DNA of 64,000 nucleotides. Origin: Rhizoclosmatium globosum (lineage: Eukaryota > Chytridiomycota > Chytridiomycetes > Chytridiales > Chytriomycetaceae). Shown here one piece after another: positions 38,670 through 49,639 of the stretch. Positions within the stretch are counted from its first letter, which is position 1. The number at the start of each line of letters is the position of its first letter. The notes below the pieces were generated by a model. The model saw only the letters and a program-made list of their open reading frames with translations. It was not told the DNA's origin and ran no database searches. The DNA is taken from positions 310,001-374,000 of the forward strand of contig MCGO01000017.1 of assembly GCA_002104985.1 (NCBI GenBank). Reading direction: 5' to 3'. The translations under genes were made by a program, and so were the position numbers.

Positions 38670-39764
38670 ATGTTTTGGCCAAACCCGAATTCGTTGAGCA
38701 GCCATGGCACTGGCACATCACGATCACATTCGAGATGCAAGTTGCAATCATTGCAGTCCTTGCTGCATTTGCGTTCTATCTGTTTTGGGAGAATCGTGAG
38801 CATTGCTACTCTTCCCACTTTGAAACTAACGAAACGAAACGGGAAACTTGCAGGTTACAGAGACTTCCTTGAGGTAACCAAGGGAGAATATGCTGAAGTC
38901 ACTCTTGTGAAGAAGACTCCAATTTCACCCAATACTGCGTGTGAGTGTACTGTCAACTGTGAAACTAACTCTGGAGCTCAATGAAACTTGCCTCTTTAGA
39001 TACCGTTTCGGTTTACCGTACATGGATATGGCATTAGGTCTTCCAACTGGCCAGGTATGAATGGGACTGAGGTGAATTCTGACTGACTTTGAAAGATATA
39101 GCACCTTCAAGTTACCGCAACAATTGATGGAAAGGAAGTTACTCGTAGCTACACCCCGATTTCTGACAACACGATTTCGGTGTTATTGACTTGCTGGTTA
39201 AGGTTAATACTTTCCTCGCCAAATTCAACAGCAAGTCACTAACCATTAATTTTACAGACCTATCCAAACGGCCAACTCTCTCGCCATTTCGAGAACCTCA
39301 AAATCGGAGACACGATCAAAGTTCGTGGCCCCAAAGGAAACTTCAAGTACGAGCCAAACATGGTCAAGACTCTGGGAATGATTGCTGGTGGTTCAGGAAT
39401 CACCCAATGCTCCAGATCATCAAGGCTTCGCTCAAGAATCCCGATGACAAGACGCAACTGAATTTGATTTTTGCAAACGTAAGCCGTATTGATATTCTCT
39501 TGAAAAGCGAGCTGATGCGCTCGCGGCTGCTGTTCTCGATTCAAGGTTTATTATGTGTTGAATGAGGCGAATGAGGATTGGGAAGTGGCGTTGGGTTGTT
39601 ACAAAGGAAATGATTGAGGAACATGCAGCTACTCCTGGGGATTCAAAGATTTTGCTCTGTGGTCCACCTCCAATGGTTCAAGCTATGCAGAAACATTGTG
39701 AAGAGATTGGGTTTGGAAAGGCGAAGCGGTTTCCAAGATGGAAGACGATATTTACAAGTTTTGA
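38670..39764 (+). CDS. NADH-cytochrome b5 reductase, tandem copy 2 (several frame breaks)
   Basis: A second copy with the same exon layout. The start at 38670 (MFWPNP) is followed within 20 bases by a one-base frame change, then [21 protein letters not shown] and a membrane helix. RSYTPIS is at about 39150-39170, [21 protein letters not shown] at about 39305-39370, a GITP-region at about 39385-39410, and [10 protein letters not shown] at about 39660-39690. The stop is TGA at 39762. At least five frame breaks occur (near 38690, 39175, 39400, 39510-39530 and 39580), more than in copies 1 and 3. This copy could be a pseudogene, or simply the worst-read one. Protein-level identity to the neighbours remains high, so loss, if real, is recent. 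Confidence 0.82.
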
Positions 39765-39841
39765 TAATTTAATATTTACGCTTTATTTTTCTTTGCTTCA
39801 ATCCTGCGTGCCTTTTATTCATGGCAATTTTAGTTGTCAAT

Positions 39842-40966
39842 ATGTCGTGGTTTCAACCTTCTCCTGACTTTGTTGGAGAGCCATGGCACATAGCTATCGG
39901 AGAATGGCAGATGACAATCAGCTACGATATGCAAATTGGAATCGTTTCTGTCCTTGCATTGGTTGCGCTCTATCTGTTATGGCAGAACCGTGAGAACCAG
40001 ATCCATAGTATTCCATACACAGGCTGTAAGGCTAACGGAACACGATTGTATAGGATACAGAGATTCCTCGATGCGACAAACGGAGAATACGCTGAAGTTA
40101 TCCTCTCGGGAAAGACACAAGTGTCACCCAATACTGCAATGTAAGCAGCGTGCTGTCAAATGTGAAACCTTGTCGCTAAACCCAACCCACATCAAACATG
40201 CCAGTTATCGATTTACAATGCCCTACATGGATACTGCGTTAGGACTTCCAACCGGCCAGGTATGATTGAAGAAGGGAAAGTCCTTGTTTCTGACGTCTCA
40301 TATTAGCACATTCAAGTCACTGCCACAATTGATGGAAAAGAAGTAACTCGCAGTTATACTCCAGTCTCTGGCAATGAAGATTTGGGCATTATCGACCTTT
40401 GTTGGTCAAGGTGTTCCACCAACTCTTCCTCAAAAGCTAACTAAAACCTTTAGACTTATCCAAATGGGAAACTTTCTCGCCATATCGAAAACCTCAAAAT
40501 CCGTGACACGATCAAGATTCGTGGACCAAAGGGAAACTTCAAGTATGAACCAAATATGGTGAAAACACTCGGAATGATCGCAGGCGGTACAGGAATCACT
40601 CCAATGCTGCAGATTATCAAGGCTTCAATCAAAGATCCCAAAGACAAGACAAAGCTCAATTTGATTTTCGCAAACGTCAAGCCTGAAGACATTCTGTTGA
40701 AGAAGGAGTTGGACGCGCTTGCAGCTTCTCTTCCTCGATTCAAGGTGTACTATGTGTTGAATCAACCGGATGAAGGTTGGGAAGGTGGAGTCGGCTTTGT
40801 CACCAAAGAAATGATTGAAGAGCATGCTGCAACTCCTGGAGATTCCAAGATTTTACTTTGTGGACCTCCTCCAATGGTTCAAGCTATGCAGAAACACTGC
40901 GAGGAGCTTGGATTCGCGAAAGCGAACGCTGTTTCCAAAATGGAGGATGATATTTACAAGTTCTAG
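39842..40966 (+). CDS. NADH-cytochrome b5 reductase, tandem copy 3
   Basis: Third copy, starting at 39842 (MSWFQPSPDFVGEPW). Its N-terminus diverges from copies 1 and 2, and a membrane helix follows (IGIVSVLALVALYLLW). RSYTPVS is at about 40350-40370, the FAD-binding [13 protein letters not shown] at about 40518-40556, [15 protein letters not shown] at about 40580-40625, and [11 protein letters not shown] at about 40860-40890. The NADH-binding half (40556-40966) is one unbroken frame ending in TAG. One base appears inserted near 40395, and introns lie near 40010, 40145, 40262 and 40410. It is the least damaged of the three in its C-terminal domain. Different N-termini could give different membrane targeting (ER versus mitochondrion); that is inference. 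Confidence 0.9.
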
Positions 40967-41066
40967 TTATTTTTTTTTTGATTAAACGAGTTTAACAAGA
41001 CAATAACCAGAATCCAAAGAATCCAAGGCACTCTTTGAGTCTTTGTGACCTTTTAGCTGCTGCGTC

Positions 41067-41283
41067 ATGGCCAAACGTGTGAAGTCACAATTTTGATGGC
41101 AGTGTCCTTCAATTGTCATCCAACCGTTCCAGGTATGTCACTGCTGTAATTTTCATTCCAATTCTGCTCGCTTTGGTTATTCTCTGTACGGACAAGCTTA
41201 GAAAGCTGGGATTAAGAACTTGCAGCCTTGATTCAATCAATTATTGGACAGAATTTCGTACATTTGTTTTCCTGCCACTTTAA
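41067..41283 (+). CDS. Possible small single-helix membrane protein
   Basis: Weak candidate in the gap between the reductase array and riboflavin synthase. An ATG at 41067 opens MAKRVKSQF, but a TGA follows. One base removed near 41090 would join it to a frame encoding RYVTAVIFIPILLALVILC, a clear hydrophobic helix, then a basic KLRKLGLR and a short polar end with a stop at 41281-41283. The positive residues after the helix fit a single-pass protein. No family is recognised. With no homology and a required frame change it may be chance; the rest of the 464-bp gap should hold the promoter of riboflavin synthase. Confidence 0.25.
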
Positions 41284-41431
41284 ATAAACGTAGTTTCCAT
41301 TTTTCTTGCATTTTGATCCAAATGACATAACGATCGTTGAAGGAATCAATTTCCAATGACGTTGTTGTTGTTATGACAGATTTCAAATCTGACGAAGGAG
41401 AAAGAAACAACCAACCAAACACACACATCCA

Positions 41432-42339
41432 ATGGTCTTCACCGGTATCGTCGAGCATCTAGGCACTATTTCATCCATCGTTGAGACTGACAACACCTGG
41501 GGAGGAGGCAACGGTCTCTCTGTCACCATCGTCGATGCCAAACCCATTCTTGGTGATGTTCACATTGGCGACTCCATCATCTGCAGCGGTGAGTTTTGCT
41601 TTATGATTGATGTACAGCGTTACTTATTCAGTTGAGGTACGCAGGGATCTGTCTCACGGTTACCGAGTTTGACAAGGAGGTTGGCAGCTTCAAAGTTGGT
41701 ATTGCGCCTGAGACGGTCCGACGCACCAACTTGGGCGCCTGGAAAGTCGGCGACAAAGTCAACTTGGAACGAGCGATGCTTTCTGGCGTGACCCGACTTG
41801 GCGGACACGTTGTGTGCGTTTGTTTGTTTGGTTTCTGCTCGTGGTCTCCTTTAACTAAACAACAACACTGAACCAGCCAGGGCCACGTCGACTGTCCAAT
41901 CACAATCGTTCTCGCAGACACGATCCACCAAACTCCCTTATCTTCCGCTTCCACATTGCCCCGCTCAGTGAACTTGTTGCAAAGAACATCCTCGTAGACT
42001 GATGCCGATCCGCTGCAGTTTGTTACCTCAAAGGGTTACGTGTGCTTGAACGGTGCTTCCTTGACTGTCATCAACGTGGACAGACCTGCACGATGCTTCG
42101 AAGTCATGCTTATTGCTCACTCTCAAACCCACCTCAACATTCCTCTGCACAAGGATGGCGAGCAGATTAACTTGGAGGTGGATGAGCTTGCCAAGTACGT
42201 TGAGAATGTGGTCCGTGCCTTCGTTGAGAACGGTACAACTGGTGAGAACGACTCTGCTTTGGGAAGCCTGATCAAGAACCTTGTCGATGATGCTGTAGAC
42301 CGAAAGCTGAAAGATGCCGGAATCATTCCAAAGGCTTAA
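41432..42339 (+). CDS. RIB5: Riboflavin synthase, alpha chain
   Basis: It catalyses the last step of riboflavin synthesis, dismutation of 6,7-dimethyl-8-ribityllumazine. The start at 41432 gives MVFTGIVEHLGTI, the family's standard opening. The two lumazine-binding barrels are visible: barrel 1 with SGICLTVTEF after an intron (41591-41644) and WKVGDKVNLERAM; barrel 2 with QGHVDCPITIV after a second intron (about 41815-41876), then FRFHIAPLSELVAKNILVD and KGYVCLNGASLTVI. The C-terminal helix ends at 42337. Both introns have canonical ends and correct phase. Frame breaks remain near 41930 and 42000. Fungal enzymes are about 230-240 residues, as here. The gene lies directly after three FAD-dependent reductases. 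Confidence 0.92.
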
Positions 42340-42394
42340 TTTGTTGGTCTCAATAAACTCATTTCGTCATTTCTTTTCAAGTCTTCAAACAACG

Positions 42395-44468
42395 ATGGAT
42401 ATACCTCAACAATCCCTTCATCGCCTGGACGGCTTCAGTACCTCTCTAGCCAGCATCAACTGCACGTGTCGTAGAAATCATAATGCTGTCCATAGGCTTC
42501 CATCGAACTGCTATTTCAAATTATGGCTCACCTACCTGTCAAAGCCCTTCGCCACTGGTAAATAAGAATCATTCGTCTCTTCCACAAACTCTGCCCTAAT
42601 TCGCCTTGCAGCTGTTTCGTGAATCGTGCATTTTATAGAGTTGCATCGTCCCTCCTCTGGCAACAACCTCAGTTTGTCACTCTACATTCCTTCGAAACCT
42701 TCGCGTCTCTGTGCGGCAAACAAGCTCCGGCGTCGCACGAACTTCGACGACTGATTCTTTCAACTACTTCAAGTTCGAACTGTCCCTTACTGGCGATTTT
42801 GTGACACCCCTTCATATTGCCCTAATTGCTGAAGCTGCACCTCGAGATCTTGTTCATATTGATTTGACTGGAGTTGAGTAATTCGAAATTTGTTCTGATT
42901 GGTTGATTCTGACATGCCGTTTCAGTGCCACCATGTGACAGACGCTGCATTAGCTCAATTATTAGTCGTTTCAGCTCCATCACTACAGATTTTGATTTTA
43001 ACAGGATGCCGTTTTTAACAGATGCGGGTGGAATGTTGATTGCTGGATTTTGCAGTGAATGGGAGTCCCTTAAAGTTTTGCGACTTAGAAGTGCGGTTTA
43101 ATCAGTGACGCGACGCTCATTGAGCTTGGAAAAACATGTGCATCGTTTATCGAGTGCTTGGATTTGAGTAATTGTCCAAGAATAACTGATCGTGGTATAT
43201 TCCGGTTCTTGGATAAAACCATCAAGATGAGGAGAGGCAAATATGGCGATATATCGTACAAAACCGTCAGATAACGACGCATTGGATACAGAAGATGCGG
43301 GTCTAATCATACAAGCAAAAATTGATTCTAACACTGGAACTGGCCGTTTGTCCGAGTTTCGGTTCAGTGGGAGTCAATCTACAAGTCGGAAACTGACTTG
43401 GTTCGACTTGGAACGGATCTTGGAATGTGTAATGAAAGGGAATCGCATACAGTGTCTTGAGTTTTCTATACCCCCTCCTACAAAAGTAAGGACAATCTTG
43501 TGTTTAGCATCAAACGTAGTCTGACATTTCTCAGAACGCTCCCAAAAAGTTGTACAAGACTCTTCCCATACAACTCTTCACAAAGATTACAAGTCTTCAT
43601 ATTCATAATGCAGAAAACATGCACAGTGAAGTGTCGATAAAATTGCCACATCATTGGGAATTCGCTGGAAGCTCTGACTCTGACACCAACATTTCAACTA
43701 CCGATCAAACACTCACATTATTGCTCGCACCTGACCAAAGTCAAATACCTCGACTTGTCACACTCAAAATAGACACTGCCCTCCTCCACCACCTTATTCA
43801 TGGCTGCGATTGTGCACAAACCATTGAAACACTCAACATAGGCCACACAAGAACTCTGACAGACCTGTCCCTCTTCCCTCTCTGCCTCCTTCCACCAAAC
43901 CAAACTCTCCTCCTTTCAACAACGAAATCTCCCTCCCACTACCAAACCTCAATCCTTATCCCTCGCACAATGTCCCAACATAACATTTGACGGAATCTTG
44001 CCCCTCATCCAAACCTACGCAAATCCTCTTGGTAAAGCTCGAGTTCCTTGATATTACGGGTACGTCTATTGACACAAAGTCGTGGCCAAAGTTCATGGAC
44101 AGTGTGAAGAGGCTTGAACGCGCGTTTCTCTCGATTGAGGAGGGGACGGGTGGAGGAACGGCGGTTTGAGGGTGTTGCCTGAGTTTGTTGGTGTTGACTC
44201 TGGGAGTAGTGAGCGAGAGTATGTGTTTAGTGGAGATGGGGGGTGGGTGATGAGGAGGGATGAGGCGGAGGAGAATAGGGATGAGGATGTTGAGACGGAT
44301 GTGGAATCTGATGAGGAGAGTTGGGAAGAAGATGGGAAGGTTAGTAAAGGGTTGAATAGTGGAAAGGTGTTTTTGTTAAAAGACGCGAGGTATGCTGAAG
44401 TGTTGAGGAGGAAGAGGTTAGTTTGTATTGCGAAGTATGGGAAGACCGTGTTGGGTGACGAACTGTAG
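42395..44468 (+). CDS. Leucine-rich-repeat protein, AMN1/F-box-LRR type
   Basis: Cysteine-type LRRs are clear between about 42790 and 43210: LVHIDLTG, TDAALAQLLVVSAPSLQILILTGC, LTDAGGMLIAGFC, SLKVLRLRSA, ISDATLIELGKTC and IECLDLSNCPRITDRG. This pattern is shared by AMN1 and F-box/LRR subunits of SCF ubiquitin ligases. An F-box is not clearly visible at the N-terminus; the start at 42395 is the first ATG in the frame leading to a 60-residue exon. More LRR-like material occurs to about 44150 (VKLEFLDITGTSID), and the C-terminus is acidic (44230-44340) with a basic end and a TAG at 44466. Several introns or frame breaks make the exact model uncertain. Substrate recognition for ubiquitylation is inferred from the repeat type. 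Confidence 0.68.
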
Positions 44469-44653
44469 ACTTCATAAAAATTCCATCAAACTTTCACGTT
44501 GTATTCTGCTTGGTACTATGTGATTTACTAGTAAAAAACCGGAATTTGTTCAACGCCACTTTTTCCGTTCCGGGTGGCATAAAAAACCGAGTCCACCAGC
44601 ACTGAATCTTCATTAAATCTTCCACTCAACCACTTCTTCTCCACACACAACAA

Positions 44654-46884
44654 ATGCTCACCGACAACAGCAACCCTCTCTTGGCCGACTGGTCCCCCGA
44701 CCCTTTTCCATCCCTCCGTTCGAGAGCATCAAGACCGAGCACTTCCAGCCAGCCATGGAGGTCACGATGAAAGATCATCTCGCGGAGGTCAAGGCAATCG
44801 CAGAGAACCCAGAACCAGCTACTTTTGACAACACGTTCAAGCTCTATGACCGTGCTGGTGCCCAGTTCTAGTAAGTGTATTTTTAATAGCCAGCAATGTG
44901 AATCTGAAACCTCGTTACAAAAGCGCTATTATTCGAGTTTTCTACAACCTCACAGGATCTGCAAACGTTCCTGAGTTGCAGAAGGTCCAGCGTGCTATGG
45001 CTGGTCCACTCTCAGACCACTACGCTGCCGTTAGAACTACACCTGGGCTCTTTGATCGCATCCGTACAGTGTACGAGTCCCGCGAATCATTGGAGCTGGA
45101 TGCTCAACAGCTTCGTTTGGTTGAGCGTGTGTACCAAGACTTTGTTCATCAGGGAGCTTTGTTCGATAAAGTATGCTTGTCTGCACCCTTAATCACTCCT
45201 TGATCACTCATCAGATTTTCGAAAACAGGCTAAGCAGGATCAAAACAACGCCATTGTGAAGGAGTTGTCTCTTCTCTCGACTCAATTCTCTCAAAATCTG
45301 TTGGCTGATGAAGGGGAAGTCGTTCCAGTTACTTTGGAAGAGTTGGATGGTTGCCCCGAGTACCTTATTGCAAGTGCACAAAAAGCTGCTATGATAACAA
45401 GAGAGAAGGATATGTTGTCTCCGTGAGCCGTTCCATGGTTGAGCCATTCCTCTCATCTTGCAAGAACCCAGAAGCTCGTGAACGCGTTTTCCAGGCTTTC
45501 ATCTCACGTGGAGAGTTTACTGCTGAGAAGGATAACAAGGCTATCGCAGTCGAAATCTTGAAGCTCAGATCCCAACAGGCTGCTTTGCACGGATACGATT
45601 CATACGCCGCTACTCCACCGCTGACACCATGGCCAAGACTCCAGAAGCTGTTCTTGAGCTTTTGAACCGTGTTTGGGCTCCAGCGAAGGATGCTGCCAAC
45701 AGAGAGAGAGAAATGCTTGCCGAGTATGCCAAGTCTGTTGGAGAGAGCGAGGTTATTCGTCCATCTGACTGGCGTTTCTACGCTGAACGTGTTCGTGAGA
45801 CCAAGTATGATTTGGACGAGTCTATTGTAAAGCCATACTTTAGTTTGGACCGCATGCTTGAGGCTCTTTGATGTTGCCTACAAGCTCTACGGACTCACTT
45901 TTGTTCTTCGTCCAGACATTAAGGCGTATCACGAGGACGTTCTTGTCTACGAGGTTCACGAGCAAATTGATGGCCAAGACACGATCCGCGCTATTTTCTT
46001 CCACGACAACTTTGCCCGTCAGTACAAGCGTGGAGGTGCCTGGATGAGTGAATTCCGTTCCCAAAACCGCAACATTGACGACCTTGGAACCAACCAAATC
46101 CCAATTGTGATTGTAAGTTAAAACAATGCTAGTATTCCAACTGACTTACATACCTCAGAACAACAACAACTTCACAAAAGGAGCTGACGGTCAGCCAACT
46201 CTCCTCTCCTTTAACGATTGTGTGACACTCTTCCACGAATTCGGACACGGTTGCCACGGTATGCTCTCCGACTCAAAGTACCAACGTTTGGCAAGTACGA
46301 GAGTCTTGAAAGACTTTGTTGAGCTTCCATCCCAATTGATGGAGCACTGGTTCCGCCACCCAGAGGTTCTTGCCAAGTATGCGATCCACTATGAAACCAA
46401 TGAACCAATCCCAGCCGAGTTGCTGACAAAGCTGATGGCTTCCCGCAAGTTCCAGCAAGGTTTCGCAACAGTTGAGTACGCCGCCTGTGCTCTCGTGGAT
46501 CAAGCTCTTCACGCGTTGCCAGCCAAGGAGTTGGCAACTCTTGACTTGAGTGAATTTGAAAAGTCAAAGTTGGCTGAACTGGATATGCCAGCTGGAATTG
46601 TGATGCGTCACCGTATTCCACAGTTCTCTCACTTGTTCTCTGGACCAGGATATGCCGCTGGTTATTATGTGTATTTGTGGGCTGAAGTTTTGGATGCTGA
46701 TGCTTTTGATGCTTTCTTGGAGACTGGCGATATTTTCGACAAGGCAACTGCTGCTCGAGCAAGAAAGTACATTTACTCGTCTGGAAGCACTATTGATCAT
46801 ATGGAAGGATACCGCGCTTTCCGTGGAAAGGATGCTTCTATCGAACCAATGTTGAAGAAGAAGGGATTGTTGGTTGAAGCCTGA
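44654..46884 (+). CDS. dcp: M3-family peptidyl-dipeptidase (Dcp-like) metallopeptidase
   Basis: A zinc oligopeptidase that cleaves short peptides, releasing C-terminal dipeptides. The start at 44654 gives NPLLADWSPDPF, then IPPFESIKTEHFQPA in the next frame, as in Dcp. The zinc site HEFGHGCHGMLS is at about 46236-46270, and the third ligand helix region ELPSQLMEHW is at about 46320-46350. Substrate-binding residues lie in GPGYAAGYYVYLWAEVLD (about 46640-46700). The last frame, 46126-46884, is unbroken. Upstream, one-base breaks occur near 44700, 45380, 45610 and 45865; introns lie near 44870, 45170 and 46112. The length, about 690 residues, is normal for Dcp. Dcp-type M3 enzymes are commonest in bacteria; introns here show a nuclear gene. 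Confidence 0.9.
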
Positions 46885-47035
46885 TTCTAATGATCGTGTT
46901 TCATCGTGTTTAATATCACATTATCAAGTTATGAAATAAACAAAGTGCATTCAGCAACAACCGATAAACAAAACAGGATCGCTTTTCTCAAGGATCCTAA
47001 GTTCTTGTATTCTGTCCGAAAGTTTGACTGTAAAC

Positions 47036-49607
47036 ATGTCCCAAAAGAGGCAACAACAAAGAAACGGAGCCTGAAGGCAGTCAACCGACCTCATCAGCAC
47101 CCAAAAAGAAAGAAACAAAGGCCAAGAAACCACTCGCTCCAAAGAACACGAATGAAGTGATTGTCATTGATAGCTCCGAGGATGAGCTGAAGAAGGACGA
47201 GATTATCGATGACTTTGACCTTCCATCCAGCAGCCAGGTAATTGGACTTCAATGAAATGGAGGTTAAAGGAAACAGGCTGTAGCGCAAGGAAGCCAGAAT
47301 GAATCCAAACAGGTGTGCTTGCGCTCAATCAACCAACACCAATCATTGACACCTTTATCCTCTTTCCGAAGTCTCCTATCGTCAAATGGATCTTTGGAGG
47401 AAGTCAATCGTCGAAATCGAAAGAAAACTCAGTGCCTCGAAGTTAGTTCGATTCTCTTGCACTTCAGTACACGATACCAACTCTTTCAATAACAGGACAG
47501 GAGACTCAACTTTGGGTTGATAAATACACGCCATTCACTGAGGTGACTTTGTTCTCGGCTTGTTGACATCTCATTAAACCAACACAAAAGGACGAACTAT
47601 CGATCCACAAAAAGAAACTCGCCGATGTTCGACAATGGTTCATTGAAGCTCTTGATCCAACCTCCGCAGGTCTTCGGCGACTTCACAAATCACACCGTCT
47701 CTTGGCTCTCACCGGAATCTCAGGAAGTGCTAAAACAGCAACAGTGAAATTCCTATCCATGGAACTCGACTTTGAAATAATAGAATGGATCAATCCAATC
47801 AACGAGCTTCAAATGGATACGACAAACGACGACCTCGAAGAATCATGGACACATCCATCCACAACAAAACCATACACCACAACCCCAACCCTCCTCCAAA
47901 AATTCACAGACTTCATCACATCCGCCCGTAAAACAAACGCCCTCTCATTCGGAGACACACCAACAACCTCACCACCCTCCTCCTCCCCTCGAAAAGTAAT
48001 CCTCCTCGAAGACCTCCCAAACCTATCCACCCCAACAACCCGCGCCCACTTCCACACCCTCCTCCAAACCCACGTCCACACTGCATCCCAAGTCTCCCCG
48101 ATAGTCCTAATCCTCAGCGACACAATCGCATCCACAGACTCAGAATTCCGCGCCGTGACGTTGAAATCGCTTGTCCCGGAAGACGTGCGCTCCGCAAGCG
48201 GGTACACGCGTATTCAGTTCAATCCGATCGCGCCGGGGATACTTACGAAGGCGTTGATGCGTGTTGTTGGGGAGGAGAGGGGTGGGTATTGGGGGGGAGG
48301 TGGTGGGCGTCGGCGGAAACCGGGTCTTGGGGATGTGGAGGCGATTGTGGAGGCGAGTGGTGGGGATATTCGGTGTGCGTTGAATGCGCTGCAGTTTATG
48401 TCTGTGGTTGAGGAGGAGGGTGGTGGTAGTGGTGGTGGGAGGAAGGGGAAGAAGAAGCGTGAAAGGAGGTGGTGGTGCTGGGAGTCGGGACGTGAATTTG
48501 ATATTTTATCATGCGTTGATAAGGTGTTGGTTGGGAAACGTGAGTGGGTTTTTTGGATTTCGAGAGCGATTTCAGCTAACTAATATGGGATTCTTGACAG
48601 GATTGGAGCCGGGAGAAACGCCTGATGAGTTTCCTGGATTGCGTGAGGATATTGGTGGAAATGCACAGATAGAGGATATTCGTTTGCCAAAGCACTTGAA
48701 ACATTTCGACAGGAAGCCACTGAAATCTAACCCTGAAGTGAGTTCTTTTCAAGTATTGCGTCAGTATAACATCCGTAGTTTGTGTTTGAGTCTAGTCATA
48801 CAGATGCTGATGGATTTATTTCGTATTTGGCGGAGAATTACACCAGCATGTTCAGCGAAATTGAGGAATGCGTATCAGCCGCTGACTATTATAGTAGCGC
48901 AGACGTGTTACTGGGGCCATGGAAAGTATGTTGTGAAAGAAGGTATTGGTGAAAGTCTAAAATACAACCACAGAATCGAACAACAATGTCTGCATATGCC
49001 GCATCGATTGCATGCCGTGGAACAATGCTGGCGCGTACCCATCCATTACCGAAACAAAAGTTTGGAAGCTTGTCAAAACCCCAAGCCATACCAACGTTTG
49101 TAGCGAAACGAGATGCACTAGAGACTGCCGGAGAAGCTTCCATGAGGTGGATGCATGGCTGGTTTCGGAATCAGGGTCGCGGGACGCAGTTCCAGCTTTC
49201 CAGTAAGTCATATTGGTCAATAGTCTTGAACTTGACGTAAAACAATGTATAGGTAATTACAACACTCAGTATTAATGACGGAAGTGATTCCATTCGCTTC
49301 CAGAATATTATTTAATAATTCAAGTGCCAGTGCTCCAAGGATACATTTGAGTTAGTAGTTTGTTGATGTCATCAAATGTACTGATTGTGCAATAGTTCCG
49401 CAAGACCGGGCTTTCTTTCAAAAAATGTGCTCATATCGAGGCGCTGGCGGATCAAGCGTTGCGGGTGTGCGAAGGAAGGCAGACGTTTTGGATGAGACAG
49501 ATGTGGGAATGGAGGAGGAGGACATTGATGAAGTGAGATCTGTGGATAGAGACCAAAATCAACAGTTTTCCATTGTGGAAGAAGTGATTGATGATATTGA
49601 AGATTAA
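47036..49607 (+). CDS. RAD17: Rad17/Rad24-type DNA-damage checkpoint clamp loader
   Basis: It loads the 9-1-1 clamp at damaged DNA together with Rfc2-5. The start at 47036 is weak, because a one-base change near 47075 is needed to reach the acidic IDSSEDELKKDEIIDDF region. The AAA+ core begins with LADVRQWFIEAL (about 47610) and LALTGISGSAKTATVKFLSMEL (47703-47765), where a nucleotide-binding loop reads GISGSAKT. Then come KVILLEDLPNL (Walker B region, about 47995-48025), VLILSDT, and the Rad17 lid with GDIRCALNALQFMS (about 48360-48405). A C-terminal all-helical region follows, with HTDADGFISYLAENY-like sequence near 48795-48845. The C-terminus is acidic (49500-49607). The Walker A lacks the usual GK pair, resembling yeast Rad24 (GPSGCSKS). 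Confidence 0.82.
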
Positions 49608-49639
49608 TATTTATTATTATTTTATTATTTCTCCATGTC

